Shown: positions 7,468 to 16,819 of the stretch, in pieces
How positions within the stretch are numbered: the stretch's first letter is position 1
How the letters are laid out: each line of letters starts with the position of its first letter
Assembly: GCA_947311445.1 (NCBI GenBank)
Contig: CAMZKV010000113.1
Span: forward strand, 1-33,836
From: an uncultured Chlorobiota bacterium
Lineage (GTDB): Bacteria; Bacteroidota; Bacteroidia; Bacteroidales; JAADGE01
Direction: 5' to 3'
Length of the DNA stretch: 33,836 nt
Notes under the pieces: model-generated
The model's input: only the letters and a program-made list of their open reading frames with translations
Databases searched by the model: none
Told to the model about the DNA's origin: nothing
Translations under genes and position numbers: made by a program

Positions 7468-9540
7468 TTAAAATTTTATTCTAAATTGAATTTTTACTTC
7501 CGATTTATTATTCGCTTGAATTTCATCAAGAGATGAACCAATTACATCTCTATCCGAATATGAATAATTTGCATATCGTAACCAAACATCAATAAAATCT
7601 TTTATAAGTGTGTACCTGAGAGTTAAATATGTTCTTATTCCTTGTCCGCTCAAACCGGGAATAGAATACCCATATAAAATATCATTTTCATAAGTATAAA
7701 TTCTTGCATTGTATGGAGCATCAAAATATGCAAGTCTAAAATTAAACTTTAGGGGGAATGTACTGAATTCATAATTTATGTCTTGGTAAAACATAAAACC
7801 ATTTTCTGTTTTATTATCTTCTTTATTATATTGTGAAATTGCAAACCGATTCTTTAAAACTAAATTTCTTGATAAAGAATATGTAATATGATATCTTAAT
7901 TGTTTTTTTTGAATTGGAACAATGTTAACAACACCAGTATAATCATCCGAAGAGTTTTGAAATTTGGACTCTTGCTTAAACCTTAAGTGCATATTAACAT
8001 ATCGGTTTAAACTATAGTCTATTTGAGAAAAGAAATCAGCTCCATTTGAAATACCATTAACTCTATATGTTAGCCATTGAAATTTAAATAAATCATAATA
8101 TGCAGAAACTGTCCACTTTCTAATTGGGTGAATTTCTGTTCCTAAATACATTCCATTTTCAGTTGTTGTTGCAGACTGTTCGCCAAAACCTGCGGCATAG
8201 TATGCTTGGTAATTTTTTGTATAGTATCTTTGCAGAATACCCAATGACATTTGTGGTGCCAGCCTTAATAATGCAGAATTTAAAAGTGCATAACCACCTG
8301 TATGACTAATTGCTTCTTCTCCAAAAAAGATAATATTTTTATAATTTGCTTGATAATCAATACTTGCATTCATACCATGATTTCCTTGAAACCTGAATTT
8401 ATTGTATAGCCCATCTTTTTTAAGTTCTTCGCTGAATTTATATTGTATGAAAGTTGCTCCAAGTTTAAACCAGTGTTGCCTCCATTTAATATTTGTTCCG
8501 TAAACTAGTTCTTTTACAGAATGTTTATCAAATATTTCATTAGGAGTTCTGTGCATTCCGGTTTTCTGAAATGAACCTTGAAACTCAATTTCATTTGTTG
8601 AAGTGTCTAATTTTATATTTCCGTCAATGTTTTTATAAGAAAAGAAAGCTGTAACATCTATATCTTTATGCCTGAAAGTAAATCCGGCACCTCTGAAAAA
8701 CTTATTTTCATCGGTCGATGAATATTTTCTTAAACCATCATATTTTTTCTTAATTGACATTACATAAGAAGATTTTCCGGTTGACAGTCCCGACCACGAA
8801 ACTAATCCTTGCCCAAATCGTGCCTGAAAATCTCCTAAAGTTATAGTTTTAAATTTCCATACATCATCTACTTGAACATGTGCACTATAATAATCAAACC
8901 CTTGTTTTTGTGATCCTTTAAAAAACTGTTCACCAGGATCTTTCTCTGCCACAAAGCCAAATTTTATTTTTCTTTTATAATCAAATTGGTATTTTGTGTA
9001 ATATTTAAATTTATTGCCTCTGTATAAATTTGTATCCGGACTTATTTCAAAAACATCATCATTATGTTTAAATCCTTTTTGTTTCTGTATATTAAATTGT
9101 GTTCTTAAAAATAGCTTATGTCTTCCATATTTAATTGCTCGTTTAAAATCGGGAATATTATCCCCTTCTTTTGCACGAACCATAACAAAAGGTAATAATT
9201 GTCTTATATCTTTTGCGGAAAAACTCTCAAGTAATTGCAATTCATAAATAGTTTGCATTTCTCCAGCATTCCTTCTGTATTCTAAAATATCTTCTATGTG
9301 AAAATCTGAAAGAAATTGAAACCTTTCCAGGTCTTCTCTTGTTGCAGTATTAATATTTAATGGGTTTTTTGCAAAATAATAAAGATCTTCATATAAAGAA
9401 GTAAAATCTATTTCTTCATCACTTGATTCTGACAATTCTTCAATAAGATTATCAATCACCTCTTTATCAATAACTTGTCCAGACAAATTTATTATTATTA
9501 ACATAAAAAAAGATGATAAAACTAATTTTTTTAAAGTCAT
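7468..9540 (-). CDS. Helix-hairpin-helix domain outer-membrane protein
   Basis: The protein is exported; its signal peptide is MTLKKLVLSSFFMLIIINLSGQ. Residues about 45-120 carry ComEA-like helix-hairpin-helix repeats, with NPLNINTATREDLERF, DILEYRRNAG and IYELQLLESF. From about residue 135 to 690 it consists of alternating aromatic/polar beta strands and ends in KIQFRIKF, a terminal Phe typical of outer-membrane beta-barrels. This HhH-plus-barrel layout is a recurrent Bacteroidota family of unknown function. The HhH part is seen in other proteins as a DNA-binding module, but DNA uptake here would be speculation. It is the first gene of a likely two-gene minus-strand operon with the aspartase fusion, and is divergent from the receptor genes. 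Confidence 0.8.
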   Translation of the reverse strand: MTLKKLVLSSFFMLIIINLSGQVIDKEVIDNLIEELSESSDEEIDFTSLYEDLYYFAKNPLNINTATREDLERFQFLSDFHIEDILEYRRNAGEMQTIYELQLLESFSAKDIRQLLPFVMVRAKEGDNIPDFKRAIKYGRHKLFLRTQFNIQKQKGFKHNDDVFEISPDTNLYRGNKFKYYTKYQFDYKRKIKFGFVAEKDPGEQFFKGSQKQGFDYYSAHVQVDDVWKFKTITLGDFQARFGQGLVSWSGLSTGKSSYVMSIKKKYDGLRKYSSTDENKFFRGAGFTFRHKDIDVTAFFSYKNIDGNIKLDTSTNEIEFQGSFQKTGMHRTPNEIFDKHSVKELVYGTNIKWRQHWFKLGATFIQYKFSEELKKDGLYNKFRFQGNHGMNASIDYQANYKNIIFFGEEAISHTGGYALLNSALLRLAPQMSLGILQRYYTKNYQAYYAAGFGEQSATTTENGMYLGTEIHPIRKWTVSAYYDLFKFQWLTYRVNGISNGADFFSQIDYSLNRYVNMHLRFKQESKFQNSSDDYTGVVNIVPIQKKQLRYHITYSLSRNLVLKNRFAISQYNKEDNKTENGFMFYQDINYEFSTFPLKFNFRLAYFDAPYNARIYTYENDILYGYSIPGLSGQGIRTYLTLRYTLIKDFIDVWLRYANYSYSDRDVIGSSLDEIQANNKSEVKIQFRIKF

Positions 9541-9640
9541 TTTATAATAATATATAGAATTTTTTAAAAATATTTGTAAATATAATAAAACATTTTTTAT
9601 AAATTATCTTTGTTTTGAAAAAAACACTTTTAACATCTTA

Positions 9641-9648
9641 TAAATTTG
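9641..9648 (+). promoter_or_regulatory. Candidate -7 box for the SpoIIE receptor operon
   Basis: TAAATTTG matches TAnnTTTG, with TTTG at 9614-9617 upstream (23-bp spacing, slightly long). A second match, TATCTTTG, lies at 9605-9612. Both are in the 163-bp divergent intergenic region upstream of the ATG at 9704. Confidence 0.35.
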
Positions 9649-9703
9649 AACTAAACAAAATAATTTCTTCATATCAGTTTTTTTTTATAGGTTAGCGACA
9701 TAT

Positions 9704-12349
9704 ATGAAATATCTTTTTTTAACTATAAAAACTCTTGTGTTTCTAATAATCACAGTGTTGTCAGGAAATGCATCATTTTCGCAAAACACAGTTGCCGGTG
9801 CAAAAATTGATATTTCAAAATATAATATCAACAAAGAAATAATTTCTCTTGATGGAGATTGGGAATTTTATGATGCAGTACTTTACACTCCAAAAGACTT
9901 TAAAAATGCAAATATTAAAAAACCAATTTATCTAAAAGTTCCCAGCTTATGGAATAAAACTCTAAAACGAGGTGCACTAGGATATGGAACTTATCATTTA
10001 AAAATACTTTCTGTGAAGAAAGATAAAATATTTGCAATAAACATAAACCGTATTCAATCTGCATACAAACTATGGATTAATGGAAAAATATACCATGAAA
10101 ACGGAAAAGTTAGTGCGAATAAAATGACCTCTGTTCCAAAATGGACTTCGGATGACATTCTTTTTAAGTCTGATAGCAACACAATAGATTTAATTCTACA
10201 GGTAAGTAATTATCATCATAAAAAAGGAGGAATTGAAAACTCTATACTATTTGGAACAACAGAAAACATTTCTGAACATACATGGAAGAATTTATCTTTA
10301 AATATCTTTTTATTAGGAGCATTACTCATTATGGCTGCGTACCATTTTGCAATGTTTTTCTTTAGAAGAAATGATAAATCAAACTTATTTTTTGCATTAA
10401 CATTACTTTTCTCTGCTCTTTTCTCTCTAACTGTTGGTGAGATTTTTTTAATGAAATTGTTTCCATCTTTTAATTGGGAAATACTTTTAAAAATTAATCA
10501 TGGGTCCAATTATTTAAGAGTTATATTTTTTGCTCTTTTTATTTATGTTTCATTTACAGAATTTTTAAATAAATATATTATATACGTAATATCAATAGTT
10601 TCCGGATTAGCACTTTTGTTGGTTCTTACTACTCCTGCAATAATTTTCACGAAAGCATTAGTTTTGTTCTTATTCTTAATAGGGATAACTTTAATTTATG
10701 TGTTAATTGGACAAATTAAGGCTTTAAAAAACAAAAAACCTGGTGCATTATTCTCCTTTTTAGGGATATTAATATTGCTTTTAACTAGTTTAAATGATGT
10801 TTTAAAAGAACTTCAGATTATTCAATCAATAGGGCTTACAACAGTTGGAATTTTTATTTTTATAATTTTCCATTCATACCTAATTTCAATTCAGAATTCA
10901 AAAGCCTATAGTTCAATTAAAAAGCATACAAAAAACCTTCTTATTCAAGGTAAGATTAAAGATGCATTGTTTTCTGCAAAATCTTATAATTTAAAAGCTC
11001 CATTAAAATCTATTTCTAAAGCTGTTGATGCTGATAGGGCGTTAATTTTCATCTACCAAAATTCTGAATGGCTTACAACAAATGAATATTTAAAAACCAA
11101 AGATGAAGTTAAGGAAATGAGAATAAAAATGTTTTCTGAAAAAGAAAATGTATATTTTTCAGCTACAAGCATAAAAAAGGCTATTTCTTTTAGAGAACCT
11201 GAATACACATTATATTCAAATAATCTAAAAGCAAAAGAGATTGCCTATTTTGAGGAAAGAAAAGTAAAATCTGTATATTCATACCCTTTTATAAAAGACA
11301 ATTCGGTTTTAGCAGTTTTATATTTTGAAAACTATTCTGTTAAAGAAAATTTTGACATAATAAGTTCTGAAATCTTATCATCTATTATGCCTCAAATAAT
11401 TATGTATATGGATAATTTTACTTCCTACAACAAATTAAACTTTTTTAATGATGCATTGGAGTCAAAAGTATTAAAAATTACAAATGATATAAATGAAAGA
11501 AACAAGCAACTGAAAATTTTAAGAGAAGAAACAGAGAGACAAAACATTCAGGTAAATAAGGCAAAAGAAAACCTTGAAAAACAAAGCAATGAAATTAGTG
11601 GAGGTATGCACTATGCCGAAAAAATACAAAATGCCTTTCTCCCTAAAAAAAATGAAATTGATTCTTTTTTTTACGAAAATTTCATATTCTACAAACCTAA
11701 AAGCGGGTTAAGTGGTGATTTTTATTGGTTTAAACAAATAAGCCCAACAGAAGGAATATATGCTATTGCTGATTCCACCGGACATGGTGTTTCCGGAGCT
11801 TTAATGTCAATTATTGGGCATGAACTATTAAATGATGCAATTTTATTTAACAATATCAAATCTCCTAAAATAATTTTAAATAATATTCAAAAGAAATTTA
11901 CAGAAAGAATAGCAAAAAACCATGAAGTAGGAGGAATGGACCTAGCGATTATTTATTACGACTCTTCCAAAAGAGAAGTTGTCTATTCCGGGGCTCAAAA
12001 CCCTTTGTATTTATTTAAAAACAACAATTTAATTGAATACAAGGCAACCCCTGTTTCAATTGGAAATTATATCTATACCAAAGCGAAAAAAGGTAAACGT
12101 TATTTTGCCAACAAAAGATTTAAAGTTTCAAAAGGAGATTTTATCTATATGTTTTCAGATGGGTTTATTGACCAAACCGGTTATGAAACTGGCAGAAAAT
12201 TCATGAAAAAACGCTTTCGAGATTTACTTAGTTCAATACATAAAGAAACAGTAGAACATCAAAAAGAAACATTAGAAAAAACACTTAAAAAATGGATGGG
12301 AGATACCAAGCAGATTGATGACATATTAATAGCGGGAATTAGATTTTAA
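9704..12349 (+). CDS. 7TMR-DISM-like receptor with GAF and SpoIIE-type PP2C phosphatase domains (first paralogue)
   Basis: A membrane signalling protein. The signal peptide is residues 1-27. A periplasmic beta-sandwich ectodomain (about 30-190; LDGDWEFYD, VPSLWN, GYGTYHLKI, YKLWINGK) resembles the galactose-binding-like DISMED2 type. Seven hydrophobic segments span about 200-400. A GAF-like region lies at about 425-565, then a coiled coil at about 570-630. The C-terminal SpoIIE/PPM Ser/Thr phosphatase includes SGDFYWF, ADSTGHGVSGALMS (D690), GGMDLAIIYYD, SDGFIDQ and a final DDILIAGIRF, so the metal-binding acidic residues appear present. The likely role is to convert a periplasmic signal into dephosphorylation of a cytoplasmic partner; no anti-sigma or STAS gene is visible here. 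It is the first gene of a likely three-gene operon. Confidence 0.88.
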   Translation: MKYLFLTIKTLVFLIITVLSGNASFSQNTVAGAKIDISKYNINKEIISLDGDWEFYDAVLYTPKDFKNANIKKPIYLKVPSLWNKTLKRGALGYGTYHLKILSVKKDKIFAININRIQSAYKLWINGKIYHENGKVSANKMTSVPKWTSDDILFKSDSNTIDLILQVSNYHHKKGGIENSILFGTTENISEHTWKNLSLNIFLLGALLIMAAYHFAMFFFRRNDKSNLFFALTLLFSALFSLTVGEIFLMKLFPSFNWEILLKINHGSNYLRVIFFALFIYVSFTEFLNKYIIYVISIVSGLALLLVLTTPAIIFTKALVLFLFLIGITLIYVLIGQIKALKNKKPGALFSFLGILILLLTSLNDVLKELQIIQSIGLTTVGIFIFIIFHSYLISIQNSKAYSSIKKHTKNLLIQGKIKDALFSAKSYNLKAPLKSISKAVDADRALIFIYQNSEWLTTNEYLKTKDEVKEMRIKMFSEKENVYFSATSIKKAISFREPEYTLYSNNLKAKEIAYFEERKVKSVYSYPFIKDNSVLAVLYFENYSVKENFDIISSEILSSIMPQIIMYMDNFTSYNKLNFFNDALESKVLKITNDINERNKQLKILREETERQNIQVNKAKENLEKQSNEISGGMHYAEKIQNAFLPKKNEIDSFFYENFIFYKPKSGLSGDFYWFKQISPTEGIYAIADSTGHGVSGALMSIIGHELLNDAILFNNIKSPKIILNNIQKKFTERIAKNHEVGGMDLAIIYYDSSKREVVYSGAQNPLYLFKNNNLIEYKATPVSIGNYIYTKAKKGKRYFANKRFKVSKGDFIYMFSDGFIDQTGYETGRKFMKKRFRDLLSSIHKETVEHQKETLEKTLKKWMGDTKQIDDILIAGIRF

Positions 12350-12355
12350 ATTATT

Positions 12356-14986
12356 TTGAAAATAAAAAAAACATACAAGTATTATATTACAGCATTATTA
12401 TTATTTGCTGCTTTTAATGAGACTTTTGCACAACAAATAGTTGACAAGGGAAATCTTAATTTAAAAAACTACAGTTTTCAAAAACAAGGAATTTTTGAAC
12501 TTAACGGTACTTGGGAATTTTATCCCGAGAAATTATATTCTCCAAAAGATTTTTCATCCAAGTCTGTAAATAAACCAACATATGTTAATGTACCTTCACT
12601 ATGGGACACAACATTTTTTACAAATAACGAAAACCCAAATATTGGATTTGGAACATATAGATTACACATTGTTTTTCCCGATGATATTGAATTACTTGCT
12701 ATTAGATTAGAAAGAATTGAAACTGCATACACACTTTGGTTAAATGACGAAAAGTTTATATCTTCCGGTAGAACCGGACCAAACAAAAAACTATCAAAAC
12801 CAGCTCAAAAAATACTTTTTAAAATTTTTCCTATAAATAAAAAATCATTATTCTTAACATTGCAAGTTTCAAATTTCCATCATAGAAAAGGTGGAATTGA
12901 TGATTCTATAATTATAGGTTTACCCGCCCAAATTATTACAAAAACTAAATCTAAAAGAGGAATTAATTTTTTTATAATTGGTGTTTTATTAATAATGGCA
13001 GTTTTTCATTTTGGATTATACTTAGGAAAAAGTAATGACAATTCTTTATTATTCTTTGGATTATTTTTATTATCAGAAATCATTAGTATGATTGTTAATG
13101 GGGAGGTTACTCTCACAAGAATTTTCCCGGATTTATCATGGGCAGCATTAAAAAAAATTGATTACATAAGCAATTTTATAAGATCATCATTTTTTGCGTT
13201 GTTCTTTTATAAATTATATGAAGAAGAAATTTCAAAATTATATGTTAAAATTATAGTTGGAATTAATATAGTTCTTACGATAATAGTTCTATTTACAAAC
13301 CTTCAATTCTACTCTTTTACTTTAACAATATTTATTATAACGTCCTCACTAACACTATTTTACATATTATATGCCCAAATAAAAAGCATTTTAAAGAAAA
13401 AAGAAGGTGCTTGGATACCATTTATTGGTACTATTGCATTGCTAATAACAGTTATAAACGATATCTTATTTGTTTCAGATATTATTGACTCAATATATCT
13501 TACTCCTTTTGGTCTCTTCATCTTTATATTTTCTCAATCCTATAAATTGTCATTTAACTTTTCTAATTTATACAGAAAAGCAGAAGAACTAAAAAAAGTT
13601 ACTGCAGATTTAGACCATATTAAGAATAAACTTTTAGAAAAACGCTCTTTTGAATATGTTGACTCCCTTCAAATTTTGACAGAACACGCAGAAGCAAATA
13701 GAGGAGTTTTATTTTCAGTATCGGAAGGTAAACCAATTTTCAAATCTGAGTTCCCTGCAAATAATAATGAGACTAATATTAATAAAAAATTTCCGGAAAC
13801 CCTAATAAAATCAGTAATTTACGAACAAAAAATTAAAATAATTCCAAACATTTCCATAGGTAAATCCTACAACAAATCTTATATTGAAAAACACAATATA
13901 AAATCATCAATTTGCATACCTTTTTCTGCTTCCGGGAAAATTAGAGCAATTCTATATCTTGAAAGCAACAAACGTAATTCTTTTCACAAACAAGAATCTG
14001 AAGTTTTTTCGCATCTTTCAGACCAAATTATTGGCATAATTGATAATATTAATATGTTTAAAGAATTAGAAAATTCTAAATTAAATTTAGAAAAGAATAT
14101 TAAGAACAGGACAAAGGATGTTAGAAATCAAAACAAAATGCTTGAAGAACAAAAAGTTGAAATTGACACAATAAATACTAAACTAGTTGAAACTTTTAAT
14201 GAAACTAAATTTAAAAACAAAGTAATTAAAGATAGTATTGTTTATGCAAAATATCTTCAAGATGTTAATTTTCCTGAAAAAAGTTACATTGACGAATTAT
14301 TTCCTGATAATTTCATTTTAAACAGACCAAAAGAAATTTTAAGTGGAGATTTCTACTGGGCAAAAAAGAAACAGACTGAAAATGAAAATGCAATTTTTGC
14401 TCTTGCAGATTGCACGGGACATGGTGTACCTGGATCATTATTATCTATAATGGGCATTGATTTACTAAACAATATTACAATTAACCAAAAAATTAAAAAA
14501 CCATCTGAAATTTTAAATACCCTTCAAAAAGAAATAAAAGAACGCTTTGGAGGTGATGATTCTAAGGTTAAAGACGGAATGGAAATGGCCGTTATTTCAT
14601 ACGATAAAGAAAAACACTTACTTGAATATTCCGGAGCAAAAATAAATCTAATAATTTTTAGAAACTACTCAATGACAGAAATTATTGCTGACAAAGTGGC
14701 TATTAGTACTTTTAAACACGAAAGAATTAAAGAACGCAATTTTACGAACCACAAAATACATTTAAAGAAAAATGATACTGTATATTTATTTACAGATGGA
14801 TACCAAGACCAATTCGGAGGAAAAAACGACACTAAATATATGAAGAAAAATTTTAGAGCCTTGTTAAAAGAATGCAACGACCTACAATTCCCTATCCAAA
14901 GAAATCATTTGTTAAAAACCTTAAATCGTTGGCAAGGAAAAAACATACAAAATGATGACATTTTAATTGTGGGTTTTAAATTTTAA
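12356..14986 (+). CDS. 7TMR-DISM-like receptor with GAF and SpoIIE-type phosphatase domains (second paralogue; TTG start)
   Basis: Same architecture and order as the preceding gene, and clearly a tandem paralogue: LNGTWEFYPEKLYSPKDF, VPSLWD, GFGTYRLHI and YTLWLND in the ectodomain, then 7 TM, GAF-like region, coiled coil, and a phosphatase with SGDFYWA, ADCTGHGVPGSLLS, GMEMAVISYD, TDGYQDQ and DDILIVGFKF. The start is TTG at 12356. No in-frame ATG precedes the ectodomain, and only the TTG start gives the expected signal peptide (KIKKTYKYYITALLLFAAFNETFA). The start lies 6 nt after the stop of the first paralogue, so translational coupling is likely. Sequence divergence is clear throughout, so the duplication is not recent. 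The two may bind different ligands or act as heteromers, which is inference. Confidence 0.87.
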   Translation: MKIKKTYKYYITALLLFAAFNETFAQQIVDKGNLNLKNYSFQKQGIFELNGTWEFYPEKLYSPKDFSSKSVNKPTYVNVPSLWDTTFFTNNENPNIGFGTYRLHIVFPDDIELLAIRLERIETAYTLWLNDEKFISSGRTGPNKKLSKPAQKILFKIFPINKKSLFLTLQVSNFHHRKGGIDDSIIIGLPAQIITKTKSKRGINFFIIGVLLIMAVFHFGLYLGKSNDNSLLFFGLFLLSEIISMIVNGEVTLTRIFPDLSWAALKKIDYISNFIRSSFFALFFYKLYEEEISKLYVKIIVGINIVLTIIVLFTNLQFYSFTLTIFIITSSLTLFYILYAQIKSILKKKEGAWIPFIGTIALLITVINDILFVSDIIDSIYLTPFGLFIFIFSQSYKLSFNFSNLYRKAEELKKVTADLDHIKNKLLEKRSFEYVDSLQILTEHAEANRGVLFSVSEGKPIFKSEFPANNNETNINKKFPETLIKSVIYEQKIKIIPNISIGKSYNKSYIEKHNIKSSICIPFSASGKIRAILYLESNKRNSFHKQESEVFSHLSDQIIGIIDNINMFKELENSKLNLEKNIKNRTKDVRNQNKMLEEQKVEIDTINTKLVETFNETKFKNKVIKDSIVYAKYLQDVNFPEKSYIDELFPDNFILNRPKEILSGDFYWAKKKQTENENAIFALADCTGHGVPGSLLSIMGIDLLNNITINQKIKKPSEILNTLQKEIKERFGGDDSKVKDGMEMAVISYDKEKHLLEYSGAKINLIIFRNYSMTEIIADKVAISTFKHERIKERNFTNHKIHLKKNDTVYLFTDGYQDQFGGKNDTKYMKKNFRALLKECNDLQFPIQRNHLLKTLNRWQGKNIQNDDILIVGFKF

Positions 14987-15021
14987 AAAATATAAAACAC
15001 TCATGACAAAAATTTTGACAC

Positions 15022-16074
15022 ATGAAAAAATATTACTTTCTACTCGTTTTAAATTTGTTAGGAATAAGCACATCTTTTTCACAGAAACTAATTTCTTTCA
15101 CTAATGAAAAAGCTAAAATTGAAAACAGAAAGTTTTATATTACAATAATTTATGACGAAAGAGAAAACAAAGATTACGTAGGAGAGATAAGTAATGGACT
15201 ATTGTCTAAGACTGAAAAAATTGACATTGAAGGAGGCACTCTAAAATCAGTTGGTGATTTTTTAAAACGTAATTTCTCAAAAAATTCCAACAATCAAATA
15301 CCGGTTATTATTAGTTTACAAAAAATTGAAATAAAGCAAGAAAAGAAAGATAATATAGAAACCGGCTCAGCATATGTTTCAATAAAATTTGAGCCAACAA
15401 AAGGAATAGTTGCCATAAAAGACGCATTAGTTTCCGAAGAAACAAACAATGCTTTTTCAACACATAGCAAAAGATTAAAAAAAGCTATTTTAACTTGTAT
15501 AGAAAAATACAACTCTTTAATAGAAGAACCGCAAAAAAATTATGAAATAGATGACAATTTATCTGAGATAAATGAAGGTAATAATGAAGATGCTCTTGAA
15601 ATAACCTTTAACAACAATGATAATTGGGAAAAGGAAGAGAAAAAAAAGACTAAAAAAAACAATAATTATTATGAACCGGAACTAAAAGATGTTAAAACAG
15701 TTGGATTTTTGATAAGTAGTTCAATTTTAGGATTTAATTATGAAAGGAGAATACACAAAAATTTTGGTATCCATGCAGGTGCTGGATTTATTGGTTACAC
15801 AGCTGGTATAAAAATTCATGCAAACGCAAAACCTAGCTCATTATTTCTTAATTTAAGTTGGAAAGATACTGGTCTTGGATACATAAATGGAATAGGCATT
15901 GAAGGTGGTGGCAGATGGATTTGGAGCCAAAAAAGAAACTTCGGACTTTATTATCAAGCAGGATTTTTTATAATTAATCATATGGACCAAAACTATAAAA
16001 AAACTCAATATACAGATAAGGGACTAGATGTTCCGGGAGTAGTTTTATCATACGGAATAGGTTTAAGTTGGTAA
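15022..16074 (+). CDS. Secreted protein of unknown function with acidic/Lys linker and C-terminal barrel-like region
   Basis: I do not recognise a named family. The signal peptide is MKKYYFLLVLNLLGISTSFSQ. Residues about 22-170 form an alpha/beta-looking domain with YDERENKDYVGEISNG, reminiscent by eye of YajG-like lipoproteins; this is weak evidence. A low-complexity charged linker (about 175-220, rich in N, E, D and K) follows. The last 125 residues are glycine- and aromatic-rich beta strands (GFNYERRIHKNFGIHAGAGF ... VVLSYGIGLSW) that look like part of an outer-membrane beta-barrel. It lies 35 nt after the second SpoIIE receptor on the same strand and is probably in its operon. This makes it a candidate envelope partner of those receptors. 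Confidence 0.7.
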   Translation: MKKYYFLLVLNLLGISTSFSQKLISFTNEKAKIENRKFYITIIYDERENKDYVGEISNGLLSKTEKIDIEGGTLKSVGDFLKRNFSKNSNNQIPVIISLQKIEIKQEKKDNIETGSAYVSIKFEPTKGIVAIKDALVSEETNNAFSTHSKRLKKAILTCIEKYNSLIEEPQKNYEIDDNLSEINEGNNEDALEITFNNNDNWEKEEKKKTKKNNNYYEPELKDVKTVGFLISSSILGFNYERRIHKNFGIHAGAGFIGYTAGIKIHANAKPSSLFLNLSWKDTGLGYINGIGIEGGGRWIWSQKRNFGLYYQAGFFIINHMDQNYKKTQYTDKGLDVPGVVLSYGIGLSW

Positions 16075-16236
16075 AAAAACATCTTTTTTTTATCGATAAT
16101 ATATCTATTTACAAATATTTTAAATTTTAAAACTTACAGAATATCAAACTCTCATAATAAAGATTTAAACACAAGAAAATTATTAAATATAATTTTTTAA
16201 CTTTACACTTTTAAACTTTTAACTATTATTAGACAC

Positions 16237-16740
16237 ATGAAAAAATTATCACTATTACTAGCAACCATATTGTTTTTTTCAATTTCAAACATTAATGCTC
16301 AAAAATTCAAATATGGGCATATAGACGGAAACGCAATCTATAAGAAAATGCCGGAAGTAAAAAAGGCAGATACAATTTATTCTGCTTATGTTCAACAACT
16401 TGAATCTCATATTAAAGAAATGCAAGAAGAATACAATAAAAAAGTTGCAGTTTATCAGAAAGAAGAAAAAACACTTTCAGATTTAATGAAAGAAACTAAA
16501 GTTGAAGAACTAAAATCATTAGGAGAACGTATTAAAAAATTTCAAATTTCTGCACAAGAGGATGCAATTAAAAAACAAAAAGAAATTTATGACCCAATAA
16601 GGAAAAAATTTAATACTGCTTTAAAAGCTGTTGCAAAAAAACAAGGTTATAGATTTATTGCCGACAGAAGCACATTATTATATTTTGATGATTCTGATGA
16701 TGCAACAAAATATGTTGAATCTGAATTAGGAATAAGATAA
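16237..16740 (+). CDS. OmpH/Skp-family periplasmic chaperone
   Basis: A 167-aa exported protein with signal peptide MKKLSLLLATILFFSISNINAQ. The mature start KFKYGHIDGNAIYKKMPE matches the OmpH/Skp beta-strand entry (usually (K/I)xGYVD...(L)xxMPE). It is followed by a long charged helical hairpin (about 45-130) and the conserved end AVAKKQGYRFIADRSTLLYF. Skp-type proteins bind unfolded outer-membrane proteins in the periplasm. The length is typical. It stands 162 bp after the receptor operon and is followed by a strong terminator, so it may be an independent transcript. In other Bacteroidota ompH often sits next to bamA, which is not the case here. Confidence 0.88.
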   Translation: MKKLSLLLATILFFSISNINAQKFKYGHIDGNAIYKKMPEVKKADTIYSAYVQQLESHIKEMQEEYNKKVAVYQKEEKTLSDLMKETKVEELKSLGERIKKFQISAQEDAIKKQKEIYDPIRKKFNTALKAVAKKQGYRFIADRSTLLYFDDSDDATKYVESELGIR

Positions 16741-16766
16741 AAAATTCTAAATTAGAGTTTTACAAT

Positions 16767-16804
16767 GAAAAAAGGTCGGAAAACAAAGTTTCCGACCTTT
16801 TTTA
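16767..16804. terminator. Rho-independent terminator between convergent genes
   Basis: AAAAAAGGTCGGAAA pairs with TTTCCGACCTTTTTT across a short loop, followed by T residues on the plus strand and preceded by A residues. It can terminate ompH (+) and the SPOR gene (-). Confidence 0.9.
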
Positions 16805-16819
16805 TAAATATATTTTTAA

